A stretch of DNA of 64,000 bases, taken from the NCBI GenBank assembly GCA_012656075.1, contig JAAKBF010000007.1, positions 1,674,001 through 1,738,000 on the forward strand, in the 5' to 3' direction. The stretch is from Phytophthora hibernalis. Its lineage: Eukaryota > Oomycota > Peronosporomycetes > Peronosporales > Peronosporaceae. A program made the position numbers and the translations under genes. The notes below the pieces were generated by a model. It was not told the origin of the DNA and made no database searches. It worked only from the letters and a program-made list of their open reading frames with translations. Shown here one piece after another: positions 44,065 through 54,384 of this stretch (its first letter is position 1; every line of letters starts with the position of its first letter).

Positions 44065-45774
44065 CTACGCGGTTGAGAATTCGATCACTTCACCCGTTAG
44101 TCTATCGAACGTTAGCTTTTGCTCACTGATCACAAGAACCAATAGATTTACACCTTGACAGCCAGCGTTGGTACCCTGAATCTGAATCGACTGAGGTACA
44201 TCGCGCTCTGTCAGGCGACTGACATCAGCGATAAGCATGCGGTTAGATAGCGACCAAGTCTGGTAGTCAACTAGTCCATTAACAAGCTCAGGAGTCAGAT
44301 CACCGTTAATGGCTCCAATCTTAGCAACCTCATTAGTGAAATGGTGGAAATCATAGTCATGACTGATATCGAATACCTGCGTCGAACCGATTCGGACGTT
44401 GAAGTTGCGAATCGACGAGCCTGGCTGTAGCGTCCAAGGAGCCGAATCGAAGGGGCTTTGGAATTCCTGTACCGCTGCGGCTGCGAAACTACTTGTCTGC
44501 TCAGCGAAAGGAAGTACTACAACGTATTTAGCATTCTTAACACTCGCGGATAGTTGTAGGTCGAAAGAAGCATTGAACTGAGTCGATTGCTTACCGATAC
44601 CGGCTCTCTGATAGAACCACTGAGCATAACAGTCATTGTAGCAAACCTTTTGATAGGCTTGGAAATAATAGCCTGGGGATTTTCGAGATGTACAAAAGGT
44701 ACATACAATCGAGCAGTCGTGAAAGGCATGTAGGTTCCATCAATAGTTGGCTCAAGAGAATTAACAACCGCCCCCAAGAAACGCTGAAACCAGCGGAAGT
44801 AGCAAGAACACTCGCCATAGGATTACCTGTAGCAGCGCTGGCGATCATAATTGGGCAACTATTACCAGAAGCAAGGGTAGTAGAAGCTAGCGACATATTC
44901 TTAGAAGCATCCACAGCGACAACAGCAGTACCCTGATTCACACGGAAACGTAGTCGGATCTGAGTGTTAGCCATGAGATCAAGCTCACGGAAGATAGGGT
45001 GCAAGTCCGTTAGTTTGACCTTGAGCATGTAGTTCCAAGTACCCATGATTGCATTAGCCGTAGAAGCACCAGCTACGAAGGCACCACGAGCAGTTTGATT
45101 CGAAATGGTAGTAGAAGCAGAAGCACCACCAACCGAAGGCCAACTGGTAGAGAAATCGGCACCTGAAGCAGGAGGGTTTGATAGTAATCGCTTAACAAAG
45201 CCATCGTTAGGGATAGTTGCTCCACCTTGAGCCTGTACTCCGAGCGAGCTGGTGAATGCGGTGTTGTTGGAGTACGCATCACCAGCTGTAGCAGCAGCTG
45301 CGCTGAAAAGTACTGATTGACCGGCATCAGGGAATAGGAAAGACTCAGCTCCATGCTTTTCAACATACTGAGGACTATATCCAGTTTGAGCACGAACATT
45401 GTTCCAGAACAGTTTGTAGTCAGCCATAGATACAATGGTCTTACCATTTAGCTCGAGCGACAACGAATCAATGACATTCCAATTGCCGCACTTTAGTGTA
45501 GTACATAGACGATTAGCAGCAGTAGTTTGGGCCGTAGCACCATTCTTCATCGAGACCTTGTATGGAAGCATAATGTAAGCATCACGGAGCGAAGCAAATC
45601 CTTCGGAGCCGTTAAGCTGAGCCGTAGCATCAATTGTGATAACACCATTCTGATAGAACCCTGATTTAGGTCAATAACAAAAGGCGTACGCTTGCTGGAA
45701 GATACCTTGATCTCCGGGTCGCTCTTTAGCGAGCTCTGGTACAAATACTGGTCGGATAGTTGAGTTTCACTCAT
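44065..45774 (-). CDS. Maverick major capsid protein (double jelly roll)
   Basis: About 565 residues, close to the usual size of Polinton capsid proteins. The N-terminus SDPEIKVSSSKRTPFVIDLNQ is followed, after one missing G near 45664, by the strongly conserved block ending LRDAYIMLPYKVSMKNG and by WNVIDSLSLELNGKTIV. The first jelly roll continues through LKVKLTDLHPIFRELDLMAN. The second begins at about 44790 with EPTIDGTYMPFTTARLYVP and continues after another shift near 44630 to the stop at 44065. All breaks are one-base. The upstream CCATATAG at 45783-45790 lies between this gene and the protease gene. Confidence 0.9.
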
Positions 45775-45782
45775 CGTTGATT

Positions 45783-45790
45783 CTATATGG
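45783..45790. promoter_or_regulatory. CTATATGG motif between divergent capsid and protease genes
   Basis: On the minus strand it reads CCATATAG, 9 bp from the capsid start at 45774. The protease start (45822) lies 32 bp away on the plus strand, with an additional AATATACTTT in between. It belongs to the element-wide motif set. Confidence 0.5.
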
Positions 45791-45821
45791 ATCCTAATAT
45801 ACTTTGCGCAAATTAATTATT

Positions 45822-46163
45822 ATGTCTCAACTTATCAAGCCCATTACCAGCGATCATGATCTCATTGAACTCGCGGAGAGGTTGAATGTACATGTACATC
45901 TGGATGATATATTCGAGTCAAGTGAGATAACAAAGCCACTCCCGAAGAAAGGAACATATCTGATTTTGTTGCGACAACCTGATTTGGATGTAGGACACTG
46001 GCAGGCTGTTCATGATGGTGAATTCTTCGATTCAATGGGCGAAGCAGCTCCAACAAAGTACGGAATCGGTAAATACAATCCAAAGCAATTCCAAGGAACG
46101 TATGGTGATTATTGCGGTGTATGGTGTATGCTCTGGTTATATTGCAAACAAAAAATAAGATGA
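45822..46163 (+). CDS. Maverick maturation cysteine protease (adenain/Ulp1-like)
   Basis: 113 residues. The catalytic order fits the adenovirus-protease-like clan: His in VGHWQAV, an acidic residue in EFFDSMGE, and Cys in YGDYCGVWCMLWLYC, with the Gln-containing QFQGTYG before it forming the oxyanion region. In Polintons this enzyme matures capsid proteins. The start at 45822 (MSQLIKP) is preferred over 45804 because it follows the AATATA motif at the usual distance. It is adjacent to the capsid gene, as in other members. Confidence 0.82.
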   Translation: MSQLIKPITSDHDLIELAERLNVHVHLDDIFESSEITKPLPKKGTYLILLRQPDLDVGHWQAVHDGEFFDSMGEAAPTKYGIGKYNPKQFQGTYGDYCGVWCMLWLYCKQKIR

Positions 46164-46221
46164 ATCTACTAAATCGATTTAAGGATCTGAATTTGACTAT
46201 TCTTTAATAAAATGTTTCAAG

Positions 46222-46229
46222 CTATATAG
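46222..46229. promoter_or_regulatory. CTATATAG motif
   Basis: Perfect 8-bp palindrome ending 5 bp before the start codon at 46235. It belongs to the element-wide motif set. Confidence 0.55.
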
Positions 46230-46234
46230 CAATA

Positions 46235-47075
46235 ATGTATCGCGAACTAACTATTTCAAGCGACGTACCAGCTCCAAAGCTGACCAAAGCTTTCAAGACT
46301 GGTAAGCTAAGCCTGACAGCTGATCAACTCAAGGGTAGCGGCTCCGTTATCCATCTCCATCCAGCTTCTTATGAGAAAGCTATCAAGGCACGCAAGACAG
46401 GTCGTGGTGTTCGTCTTGATATCACACGACACGAGGTCAAAAAGGGATACAAGAGGGCCCAAGGAGGCTCTGTATGGAGTAAAATTTGGGGAGGTATCAA
46501 ATCCGCATTTAAGTTCGCTAAGAATTCAGGTTTGCTTACCCAAGCAGCCAATGCAGCTGTTCCAGCAATAGCAACGGCCTTAGGTGCTCCTCAAGCAGCT
46601 ATCCCAGCGCGAGCAGCTATCCGTTCCATGACAGGCATCGGTGTTTATGACAGTGATAGTGATGTAGATAAGGAAGGTGGTCGTGTCTCAGTAGCTGACG
46701 TTGAAGGCAGCTAAATCCGCGCTTGGTTATGCTAAGCGAAAAGGGGTTTTAACCGATGTGGTCGATGCTGGAGAACGATACCTACTTTCCAAGGCAACCA
46801 AACCAGAACATGAACATCTCGTCAAGTCTCTCCGTAGCGAAGTCCGTCGTCGCTATGGTGTCGGTGTAGCTAAGAAGGGTAGGAAATTTGCGAAGGGCTC
46901 GCAAGAGGCAAAGGATCATATGGCAAAGCTCCGAGCTATGAGAAAAAGGATAAGTCCGGAGGAAGTTTCAGATTGTAAGAAAAAACTAAAGCGATCAGCT
47001 TATTTTTTTGGTCTCAACAGTAGCATGATCGATACTGAAGTATCACGGAAGATTACCTTTTGTCGTTCTGGTTAA
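46235..47075 (+). CDS. Maverick basic virion-type protein with internal repeat
   Basis: Two frames (46235-46714 and 46701-47075) most likely form one protein of about 280 residues, linked by a one-base shift near 46697. The N-terminus is followed by a basic region (VKKGYKRAQGG), then KSAFKFAKNSGLLTQAANAA. A related unit, KSALGYAKRKGVLTDVVDAG, occurs after the join, so the protein contains an internal duplication. The C-terminus has KGSQEAKDHMAKLRAMRKR, a motif seen in virion-associated basic proteins of adenovirus-like and giant viruses. It could be a DNA-condensing or membrane-active minor capsid protein. Which one cannot be decided here. Confidence 0.6.
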
Positions 47076-47870
47076 ATATACTGACTGTGATCGTTGATCG
47101 CGAACCATTATGACAATTCATCCAAGCATACTGACTGGGTTTGTACGAAATCAATTTTCCAATTTCAGCATCACCTCTATCAAATGCACTAACAATATCA
47201 CCTGATGCAACATACTCATTTTAATTAAATCACAACGAACGATGTATGAACTGGTGGGGTGAATCTGTGGAATGATGTTCGATAGCTGAACACTGGCTGC
47301 GGTAGCAGAAGCTGATGGGTAAGTACCCGCAGTCAGGCCTAATACCTTTCCAAACTCAGCATTATCGATGATTAGACGCGGAACTCGTGTAGTAGTCGGC
47401 AATCCAGTACCACCAGATGAGTATAGACCTGTAGCAGGTCTTGTCCAAGTACCACCGGTCGTCGGTAAAGTTGTTGGGGTTGGAGAGAAATCAATCTGAC
47501 ACGCGTAATAAACACTGTTTTCACTTACTTTCAGGTAGAAAACGTTTTCCCTGATGGATTGATCAAGTACGCTCCAGCATTGACGAGAGCAGTCTGATTG
47601 ATCGATTGATATCATCATACGAGTAAATACCGTCTTGAAGACTGATACTTATGGTAGAAGTAGTAGCAGCAGTAGGTACTTCAACTTTGAATGTTGTGTT
47701 CTGGAACTGAAACGAATCAATGTTGTACTCACTATTGTACATCGTGATCGATTGATAGCGCAGACTACATCACGGAAGTCAGCAGCTGAACCAGGAAACG
47801 AATACTTCCAAGTTGAATTCGTTCCATCTTGAACAAGGTTAGTACTGTCAAGTTTCAGAAAGCTTGCCAT
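47053..47870 (-). CDS. Maverick minor capsid (penton) protein
   Basis: About 272 residues. MASFLKLDSTNLVQDGTNSTW then KYSFPGSAADFRD matches the conserved N-terminus of the single-jelly-roll penton protein of Polintons. The central Pro/Thr/Gly-rich part (SPTPTTLPTTGGTWTRP) precedes LIIDNAEFGKVLGLTAGTYP and HPTSSYIVRCDLI, typical later strands of the same fold. At least three one-base shifts (near 47745, 47600 and 47215) break the frame. The stop at 47053 overlaps the 3' end of the convergent basic protein gene by 23 bp. CATATA lies a few bases upstream of the start. Confidence 0.8.
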
Positions 47871-47917
47871 TGTAATAGTATATGATTCTAACCATAATTC
47901 TGATCAATAAATTTGAT

Positions 47918-48587
47918 TTAGTTATCGATAACGATTGGTCTGTCGAAGTTGTAGCGGATTTGGCCTTTAACAGAATCTATGAACAACATCTGTCCTTTGC
48001 GCTCCGTGGCTTTATTGTAGTAATAGACGATTGATCGTTCATCAACACCCTTGATATTGAAGTCTTTCACAACCAACTGTAAATCACGCTTCGAATTGGC
48101 CTTTAGGATCGCTACATACTCTGAATTCAAGCGAATCATCTTATCGGTTGCAAAGTAGCTGTGGCTTAGGAATATGGTACTCAATTTGAAGTGTCGGCTA
48201 GTGTGAGAAGATGTTCTTCTGGAGCAGACGGTCATTACTAAAATCATCTATGATGACAAGCTCAGGTTTGTTAGAACTGATAGGGGTATGACGTACTTGA
48301 TTTACACTTGAGGCATATCTGGATCAGCAAACGTAATGAATCCATCCAGTTTGTCGCGAAGATACTCATACAGTTCCTGGTGAGGATTTCGAGCTATAAT
48401 CGTTAAATGAGCAAATGCGTGAGGAGAATGCTTGAGAATGAACATACATAGGTTGTTTTTCCCACTGAACGATGGTCCAAGGACCACCATTCTAAACAAC
48501 TTTTAATGTCAAGCGCTGGGATATCACCCATAGCGGCTGACTTGTATTTTTCGGTAGAGAACCACCGAAGTCAGGAATAGCGCTCAT
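47918..48587 (-). CDS. Maverick genome-packaging ATPase (FtsK/HerA type)
   Basis: About 220 residues. The Walker A block is VVLGPSFSGKNNLCMFIL at about 48480 (GPSxSGK pattern typical of the A32-like packaging ATPases). Walker B (LVIIDDF) lies at about 48255. The downstream part has LSTIFLSHSYFATDKMIRLN, the usual sensor region. The start at 48587 reads into IPDFGGSLPK. Frame changes near 48510, 48300 and 48245 are single-base. It is divergent from the fibre gene, sharing the palindromic CTATATAG at 48611-48618. Confidence 0.85.
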
Positions 48588-48610
48588 GATCGTGTCTTTA
48601 ATCACTCGAT

Positions 48611-48618
48611 CTATATAG
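48611..48618. promoter_or_regulatory. CTATATAG motif between divergent ATPase and fibre genes
   Basis: The palindrome sits 23 bp from the ATPase start (48587, minus) and 21 bp from the fibre start (48640, plus), so it could serve both directions. Confidence 0.6.
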
Positions 48619-48639
48619 CTCGAGACAAAAACATCAACG

Positions 48640-50627
48640 ATGAGCTCAGGTTTTTCATATCCGCAACCAATTTTCCAATCACCGATATATAACCCCGCAT
48701 TCTATCTGACGTTGGATGCCAGTGGTTATCTCACTTATGATTACGCTCAAACACTATATTTAGGTAACAATGACTATCGTTTAACTTATCTTACAGGAAT
48801 TACTCAAGGGATTGCAACTCCTGGAGTAGCTCTCGTACCAGGTGAAAATGGTGATATTAGTGGAATTGGTGCGTTAAGCTGTAATAGTTTGACCGTGAAT
48901 GGGTCATCTATAACTTCAGCCCCAGCGTATGTGCTATCCATCACTCCCGGCTCAGCAGCCGCGAACAAAGCACTTGTTCTTGATGGTAGCAAACAGATCA
49001 CAGGGGTCAACAAAATTTCGCTTCTTGGTACATCTACCACAGCAGGAACCTTCGAAACACTTCTAAGACTGACTAATGCAGATGCATCGCCCGCTACAGC
49101 CGAGATTCAATTAAAGGTTGGAACAGCCGCAACAAGCGAATGTTTCATTGGAACGACCTCAGCAACCAAAACCGTTCTTATGGTAGGTGGTGCTCGAATT
49201 ATTACATGCGAAAGCACAGGAAATGTTTCAATAGGCGGAACCACAAGCACTTACAAGCTCGACGTGTCTGGAACGATTAACTGCAACAATCTCTACCGAA
49301 GCGGTGTCATCGCAGATCTGACACTGATCAGTGGCATCACTACCATTGGTACTGGACAAGCATCAAAAGTACTAACACTTGATAGTTTTCGCAATGTAGT
49401 TAATGTCGCTTCGCTCGCTGTCGATACCCTTGTAGCGAATACAGCTACGAATATTCTTAACATCAATCCAACGACTCTTCAGATTAAAGGAACCACATTG
49501 ACCGCGACTGCTACTCAGTTGAATGTTCTGAATGGTTTCACGGGTACTACTTCTAACCTCAACGTGCTCTCAGGCACAAGTGCAACCTCCGCTGATCTAA
49601 CAAAGCTCAATGCGATTACTGCTTCAGCTACTGAGCTCAATACTCTCGCAGGCGTTGTAGCTGGAACAGCTGGAAACGGCAAGGCAGTTGTACTTAGCGG
49701 ATCTGGTAGCATATCAAATATCAACACTCTATCTACGACAGGTGCTATTACAGCTGGAGGCCCCCTCAATGGATTTTTAGCTTATGGCAACCAATCAGCA
49801 ATTACAAGCGTTGGATCATTGACAGAGCTTGGTATCCATTCTACACCTACGGATGAATATTTCTCGATAACAGGCTCGGGTTTTGACTATCTGGATGGTA
49901 GTTATACGAGAATGCTTACGTTTTCGGGATCTAATCTGACGCCCGTCCAGTTTCAAATAGAAGTCCATAATGGAACAAGTGCAACAGCAGCGAATGCGTC
50001 ATGGATAGGAAATATCACAAACAACGATCTTCGTTTTGGAGTAAATAACTCGACTTCGATGATCCTAACTACGACAGGGCGCCTCGGGATAGGTACAACA
50101 AGCCCTTCAGCGCCTCTGCATGTCCCGGGCAGCAACAATTTTGTATTTGGAGCAGGAGGTACGACAGTGTATCGCCTCAGAACAGATAGCGGAGCTACAG
50201 AATCAGCACTGGGACCGATAACGTACAGTGTTGCTGCTATATTCGGTGGATACATTGGATGTACAGCAATGGCGATGACATCGGATCGGAGATTGAAACG
50301 AAACATCCAACGATGCCCCATTGATCGAGTCAAGCGGCTCTATGATCAATGCGAGGTCAAGCTGTACGATTGGATAGAGAGCGAGAATCGACCTGGTCAG
50401 GAGGTGGGCCTCATCGCCAAGATCTCGTCTCAGCCCATCTAACCGATTTAATCAGTGTCTTCTATCGCGATGATATCGAAGAAGGAGAAGACCCATCGCT
50501 TGAACCTGGCAAAACGCAACTTAACGTTGATTACAGCCGCATTAGTGCTTATAACATGAAAATGATTCAACATCTGTTGGTGGAGATAGATAGATTAAAA
50601 GATCGCTTAGCTAATATAGAATCATGA
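48640..50627 (+). CDS. Maverick fibre/spike protein with S74 intramolecular chaperone
   Basis: About 662 residues. A short N-terminal anchor is followed by a long Thr/Ser/Ala/Gly-rich shaft with repeating short beta units (for example TATQLNVLNGFTGTTSNLNV), as in trimeric phage tail fibres. A possible receptor-binding head occupies about 49740-50260. The C-terminus from 50274 (TSDRRLKRNI, then LYDWIESENRPGQEVGLIA) is the endosialidase-type peptidase S74 chaperone. In this family the Ser-Asp pair at the start of the domain is the self-cleavage site. The end is coiled coil (MIQHLLVEIDRLKDRLAN). One missing C near 50411 breaks the frame. In phages this domain assembles the trimer and is then released. 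Confidence 0.82.
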
Positions 50628-50920
50628 GGATCGAACGAGGCCCAGACGTAGGCAGGGTCTTGCGACCCTACCAGAGTATTGAGCGCTGGGAGGTAAGTCC
50701 ATTGAGTTCCAAGAAATATCGAGTATGGATACGCCTTGATACAGGAAAGCTAAAAAGGTTGATTTTGGTGCTAAGGGGTATGCTCATTATCGCGATCAAA
50801 CCCTTTGAAAGCATACTCACACCTTGACCATAACGACCCCGAACGCCGTAAGAGATACTATTTACGACACAAAGTTGATTATCCTAGTGCATTCTAACGA
50901 TTCTATCGAAAATATCTAAT
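50624..50920 (+). CDS. Maverick small protein, giant-virus DUF5754-like
   Basis: It begins ATGA, overlapping the fibre stop by 4 bp. The first part has KKYRVWIRLDTGK. After one frame change near 50755 the text reads VDFGAKGYAHYRD, then DPERRKRYYLRH, which is the signature of a small family common in NCLDVs and their relatives (FGAKGYxDx...DxxRKxRYxxRH). The C-terminus has an in-frame stop near 50897, where the family normally has a Trp-rich end, so the last residues may be affected by another error. The function is unknown. Confidence 0.6.
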
Positions 50921-51211
50921 GGGTTAATACAATGGCTTGCAAACCAGTTAACTAACGATGAACCAACTCAACGTTGGAACCAAGTCAGATCGTTGGATTG
51001 TCGTTTTTGATTCTGATTCCTGTCGTTCTCGGTGATTCTGTCTGCCATACTTGAAGCCCTCTATGCGGAGTCTGTCCATAGGCTATGCTATCAGCGAGGA
51101 ATGGTCTACTTAGATGGCATGCAAATTAACAGTATTGGAATGGCGCGGATGGCAAAGTTAAAGGAGATTTTCTTGGTAAGCCCATACGCCCAAGGTCTCT
51201 TGTCGATGCAT
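50921..51211. other. Maverick interval without recognised gene
   Basis: About 290 bp. The plus-strand frame 51032-51355 has no start-proximal motif and no family resemblance. The minus strand may hold a broken continuation of the small frame at 51212-51388. Confidence 0.4.
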
Positions 51212-51388
51212 CTACCTTTCGGATTGACTTATCGAGGTCAGTGTCCATACAGCTGCCTGAGTCTTCTGGGGGCGATCATGGATGATGAGATTCTTCATGA
51301 TGGCTTTAAGCTCAGCAACGTTGAGATCGGCGTTATCGCCATAGCTACCACCTGAACTGGAAATAATGCGTGGGTTGAAGAAGAACAT
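51212..51388 (-). CDS. Maverick small unrecognised protein
   Basis: 58 residues from the ATG at 51388 (MFFFNPRIISSSGGSYGDNA), with a helical middle (VAELKAIMKNLIIHDR). It may continue in another frame after 51212. The start is preceded by an AT-rich stretch. No family is known to me, and it is kept because it is colinear with the neighbouring minus-strand cluster. Confidence 0.35.
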   Translation of the reverse strand: MFFFNPRIISSSGGSYGDNADLNVAELKAIMKNLIIHDRPQKTQAAVWTLTSISQSER

Positions 51389-51504
51389 GTTTCAATAGTA
51401 ATCGAGTTATAATTTGCTTAAACTCTTTATCACCAATTAGTCGGATGCTGTACATAATCCACAGTGAAGAATAAGCTGCTTGATGATGCTTGGATTGTCA
51501 TTTC

Positions 51505-52681
51505 CTAACTCCATCTCTCTTTCAGCTTATCATACTCAGCTCGAAGTGTCTCTAATGGATCCGTGAGCTTATCATGAAAATTGTACTGAAGATGACTGAT
51601 CGCAAGGATCTCCTTGAAGAGCTTTTTATCATCAATACTGAGCTTATCGTATGAAGCCTGGTCAATATGGTTCTTATATACAAGCGTTCTGATCATGGCT
51701 TGGAGACTATCGCTAATTTGACACTTAGGACCACATTTACGCCGATTTGGTTGAACGATTACAAGGGTCTTAGCATCCAAGTCAGGGATACGTATATACT
51801 TGCTTCCAAGCTGCTTGTAGGTATATGCTGACGGTGTTGCTAATCCTTGAATCTCATTGAGATTGTACGTACGACCACGACGAACTACACCTTCCAATGG
51901 GACAACACCCGCGCCTCTAAGTCCACGCCCCTTCAACCCACTACCGGAAACTTGACTCGCGTCAGAATATCTCTTAGCCTTCGCTTGGAATACAGCCTTT
52001 GTAGCTCGCATCGCTGCGGTAGCTGCCTTCAGTGCTGATCTCGCTGATTTTGAGTTAGATCCCCTCACAGCTTCCTTAGCTTTTTCATAGCGCTTCTGAG
52101 CTTCACCATACGCTTGAGCAGCTGCCTCCGAGTCATCATGAAGCCTTTGCAAATTATCGTCATGGTCGTATTCCTCGATAGTTTGACGTCTGATATCATG
52201 AACAGACTTCAGTATCGCATCATTTAATGCTTCGAGGTTATCATCAAGGTTTTTACGTCTTTGTTCGTCCAATTTCTTCTCTTCAACCAATTTAGCTGCT
52301 TCTTCATCATTTGATGGGGATGGATATTCATCATCATCATTAAGGTATTTATCCAAATCCTCAAACCAATCAAGTAGTAATGTAAAGGTATCCATCCACC
52401 TGATAGTTCTCATCAATCCCTTCCAAGCTGCACCAGATACTTGCTTATGTTTTTATATTTATCTTCCGTCATGATATTTAAAGATCTGGATTCAGTTGGC
52501 TGACCAAAATAGTATGTTGGATGAGGTTTTACTCCATTTTTTGATCAACCACTGGAATTAGCCTGAACGGTATTTCAATATCATTCGAATAAAGCTGTGT
52601 ATAATAATCAGCCAATATCATTTTAGCATCATTGTCCGCGTTGCTCAGATTTTGATCCATATCTTCATCGATGCCACTCAT
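51505..52681 (-). CDS. Maverick conserved coiled-coil protein
   Basis: Two frames, starting at 52681 (overlapping the upstream stop as ATGA) and at 52416, probably form one protein of about 390 residues after one-base corrections near 52540 and 52450. The centre is a long charged helix (AAAQAYGEAQKRYEKAKEAV). A Gly-rich hinge follows (GSGLKGRGLRGAG). The C-terminus YKQLGSKYIRIPDLDAKTL, then KLSIDDKKLFKEILAIS and a final LRAEYDKLKERW, resembles a protein recurrent in Polintons of ciliates and oomycetes that ends in a Lys-Gly-rich helix. It is presumably a virion or assembly protein; that is inference. Confidence 0.55.
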
Positions 52682-53190
52682 TGTTCCATGCTTTCCCCAT
52701 CGACTGGCGTGAATTCCTTGACGTCAATTTCCTCGTCATTCTTACCTATCATTTCTAACTGAAGTCCTCTGTCTCTGACCATATTTATAAATGAACGCAG
52801 CGTAAGTTGCCAATTCACCATTTTTGTGATAGCTGACTTAGACCTATCGCTTTCTTTTCCATAGACGCTAATTGAATTTCCATCAACCCAAACGTATCCA
52901 TCATTATCAATTGGAGATGATTTGCTTGGTCCATTAAGAATAGGGACAATCTTCTTTCTCAAACCATTGGATTCAAGCAAACCCTTATTTTTACTTATGA
53001 TCCAAAACAGTTTGATTTTGCCATCAGTTTGATCAGAAGTTGTGGAAGTAGAATTATCGAAGAGAAAACTGTCCTCAAGTCTTTGTTTGGTACGATCAGC
53101 AATATCCCCGTCTGATGCATTGACTCTTTTCCTCTTTGATCCAATATACTGCCATATCTGTTCGGGAGTATTTATATCCTCTTTTCCCAT
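52678..53190 (-). CDS. Maverick unrecognised protein, 170 residues
   Basis: A continuous frame with no break. The N-terminus (EDINTPEQIWQYIGSKRKRV) is followed by a polar linker and a beta-rich middle (IKLFWIISKNKGLLE, GYVWVDGNSISVYG). The C-terminus is acidic (DEEIDVKEFTPVDGESMEQ). The stop overlaps the next start by 4 bp. It has no TATATAG motif of its own, consistent with being transcribed with the genes upstream. I do not recognise the family. Confidence 0.55.
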   Translation of the reverse strand: MGKEDINTPEQIWQYIGSKRKRVNASDGDIADRTKQRLEDSFLFDNSTSTTSDQTDGKIKLFWIISKNKGLLESNGLRKKIVPILNGPSKSSPIDNDGYVWVDGNSISVYGKESDRSKSAITKMVNWQLTLRSFINMVRDRGLQLEMIGKNDEEIDVKEFTPVDGESMEQ

Positions 53191-53222
53191 TTCGTTGCGT
53201 TCCCTCTTTTCATTGATGTAAT

Positions 53223-53545
53223 TTAGAAACGAACGTCATTAGTTATAACCACGCGAATATGGTCATATGTCTCTGACCAATTAATGCTTGGGACTAAAAC
53301 AAGCTTGTTCAATCTAATACTGTATGTCTTGGCATCTTTACCGATGTAGTACTTTGTTAGCTGACGAGCATTAGACGCAAGAGGATGAATGTGCAAGTCT
53401 GCAAGAATTGGATAAACCTCATATATTTCAGCAACCGCTTGTTTTGATCGCTTCTGTTCTTCGATTTCAGCGTTATCATCATCATCACTAAATACATTTT
53501 TTCTATATTATCAGGAGCATCTTCCCCAACCATAGCATCATTCAT
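53223..53545 (-). CDS. Maverick unrecognised protein, ~105 residues
   Basis: The start at 53545 overlaps the preceding stop as ATGA. After one missing A in the A6 run near 53498 the frame runs to 53223 with KRSKQAVAEIYEVYPILADL, then TKYYIGKDAKTYSIRLNKLV and VPSINWSETYDHIRVVIT. It is acidic near the N-terminus and mixed alpha/beta after. No family is known to me. Confidence 0.5.
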
Positions 53546-53936
53546 GATATTGTGTTGTTGATACCAACATCAATTACTAAAGGCTTTGCTGATACACCTA
53601 CATCAATTACTGAAGGCTTTGCTTCGACGCCAGTATCGACCATCATCGGTTTAACATTTACTTCGGGAGTAGTTGATACCTCAGGGTTTGTCTGGGAGTA
53701 TTCATCAATCAGCGTTTTTTTAAGGCCTCAGATGGCTCGGATGTTGAGTCTGTCTGAGTTGATTCAGTTGCTTTCTTGGCAACAGTTGTAATTCCATTCG
53801 AGATATCAGTAGCCCACGAAGCGCCTTCATACATCTCACGCTTCGCTTTAGCTTGACGAACTCGACGCTGAGCTCTTTCAATAAGCTCCTGTCGTTTTTG
53901 CTCTCTCTGAGCGAGGGATGTGAAATTTGGAAACAT
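53542..53936 (-). CDS. Maverick unrecognised protein with charged helix and repeats
   Basis: First of four closely packed genes, with CTATAT at 53942-53947 just upstream. The N-terminal half is a basic helix (QKRQELIERAQRRVRQAKAK). One missing A in the A-run near 53718 separates it from a C-terminal part made of three similar units of the form KP-x-VID-x-GV (AKPSVIDVGV, AKPLVIDVGI). It could be a linker or tail protein. The function is unknown. Confidence 0.5.
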
Positions 53937-53941
53937 CGTAT

Positions 53942-53947
53942 CTATAT
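53942..53947. promoter_or_regulatory. CTATAT motif before the four-gene cluster
   Basis: On the minus strand ATATAG ends 5 bp before the start codon at 53936. The following three genes lack such a motif. Confidence 0.5.
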
Positions 53948-53977
53948 TTTGTGAGCTATAAAAAATGAGTACTCAAA

Positions 53978-54268
53978 TTACCAATAGCTCGGCATAACTG
54001 AGTCATGGCGGAAAGGTAAGTAAGAATGACAGATACGGTTTCGCTCATTGAGAAGATTCAAATAACGGTCTTTAATACAATGGAACGGGACGCCAAAGAT
54101 TGCTTCCAATTCATGCTTGTACTTTTGATTGGCTACCGTTTTGCGAAAATTTGAAGCTGCATCAAGATTAAGCAACTCATTCTTGATTCGACTAACCTCT
54201 TGAATGATCCATAGCTTTCGCCGAAGCTTTGCAAGCTCACGATCCTTTTCTATACAGTGAGGACACAT
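53978..54268 (-). CDS. Maverick small CxxC coiled-coil protein
   Basis: 96 residues in a continuous frame. It starts MCPHCIEKDRELAKLRRKLW: a CxxC pair next to a coiled coil. The C-terminal half (YKHELEAIFGVPFHCIKDRY, then ERNRICHSYLPF) contains more Cys and His. ATATAG lies a few bases upstream (54275-54280 on the plus strand). The family is not recognised. Confidence 0.5.
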   Translation of the reverse strand: MCPHCIEKDRELAKLRRKLWIIQEVSRIKNELLNLDAASNFRKTVANQKYKHELEAIFGVPFHCIKDRYLNLLNERNRICHSYLPFRHDSVMPSYW

Positions 54269-54384
54269 CTTTATCTATATTTATATCTATATATCAAGTC
54301 ATATATTTCTCAAATCTTAGAAAAAATAGAAAAATAAATATACATGAGCCGGTGCTTAAGAGTATGCCTCTATTTTATTTATTA

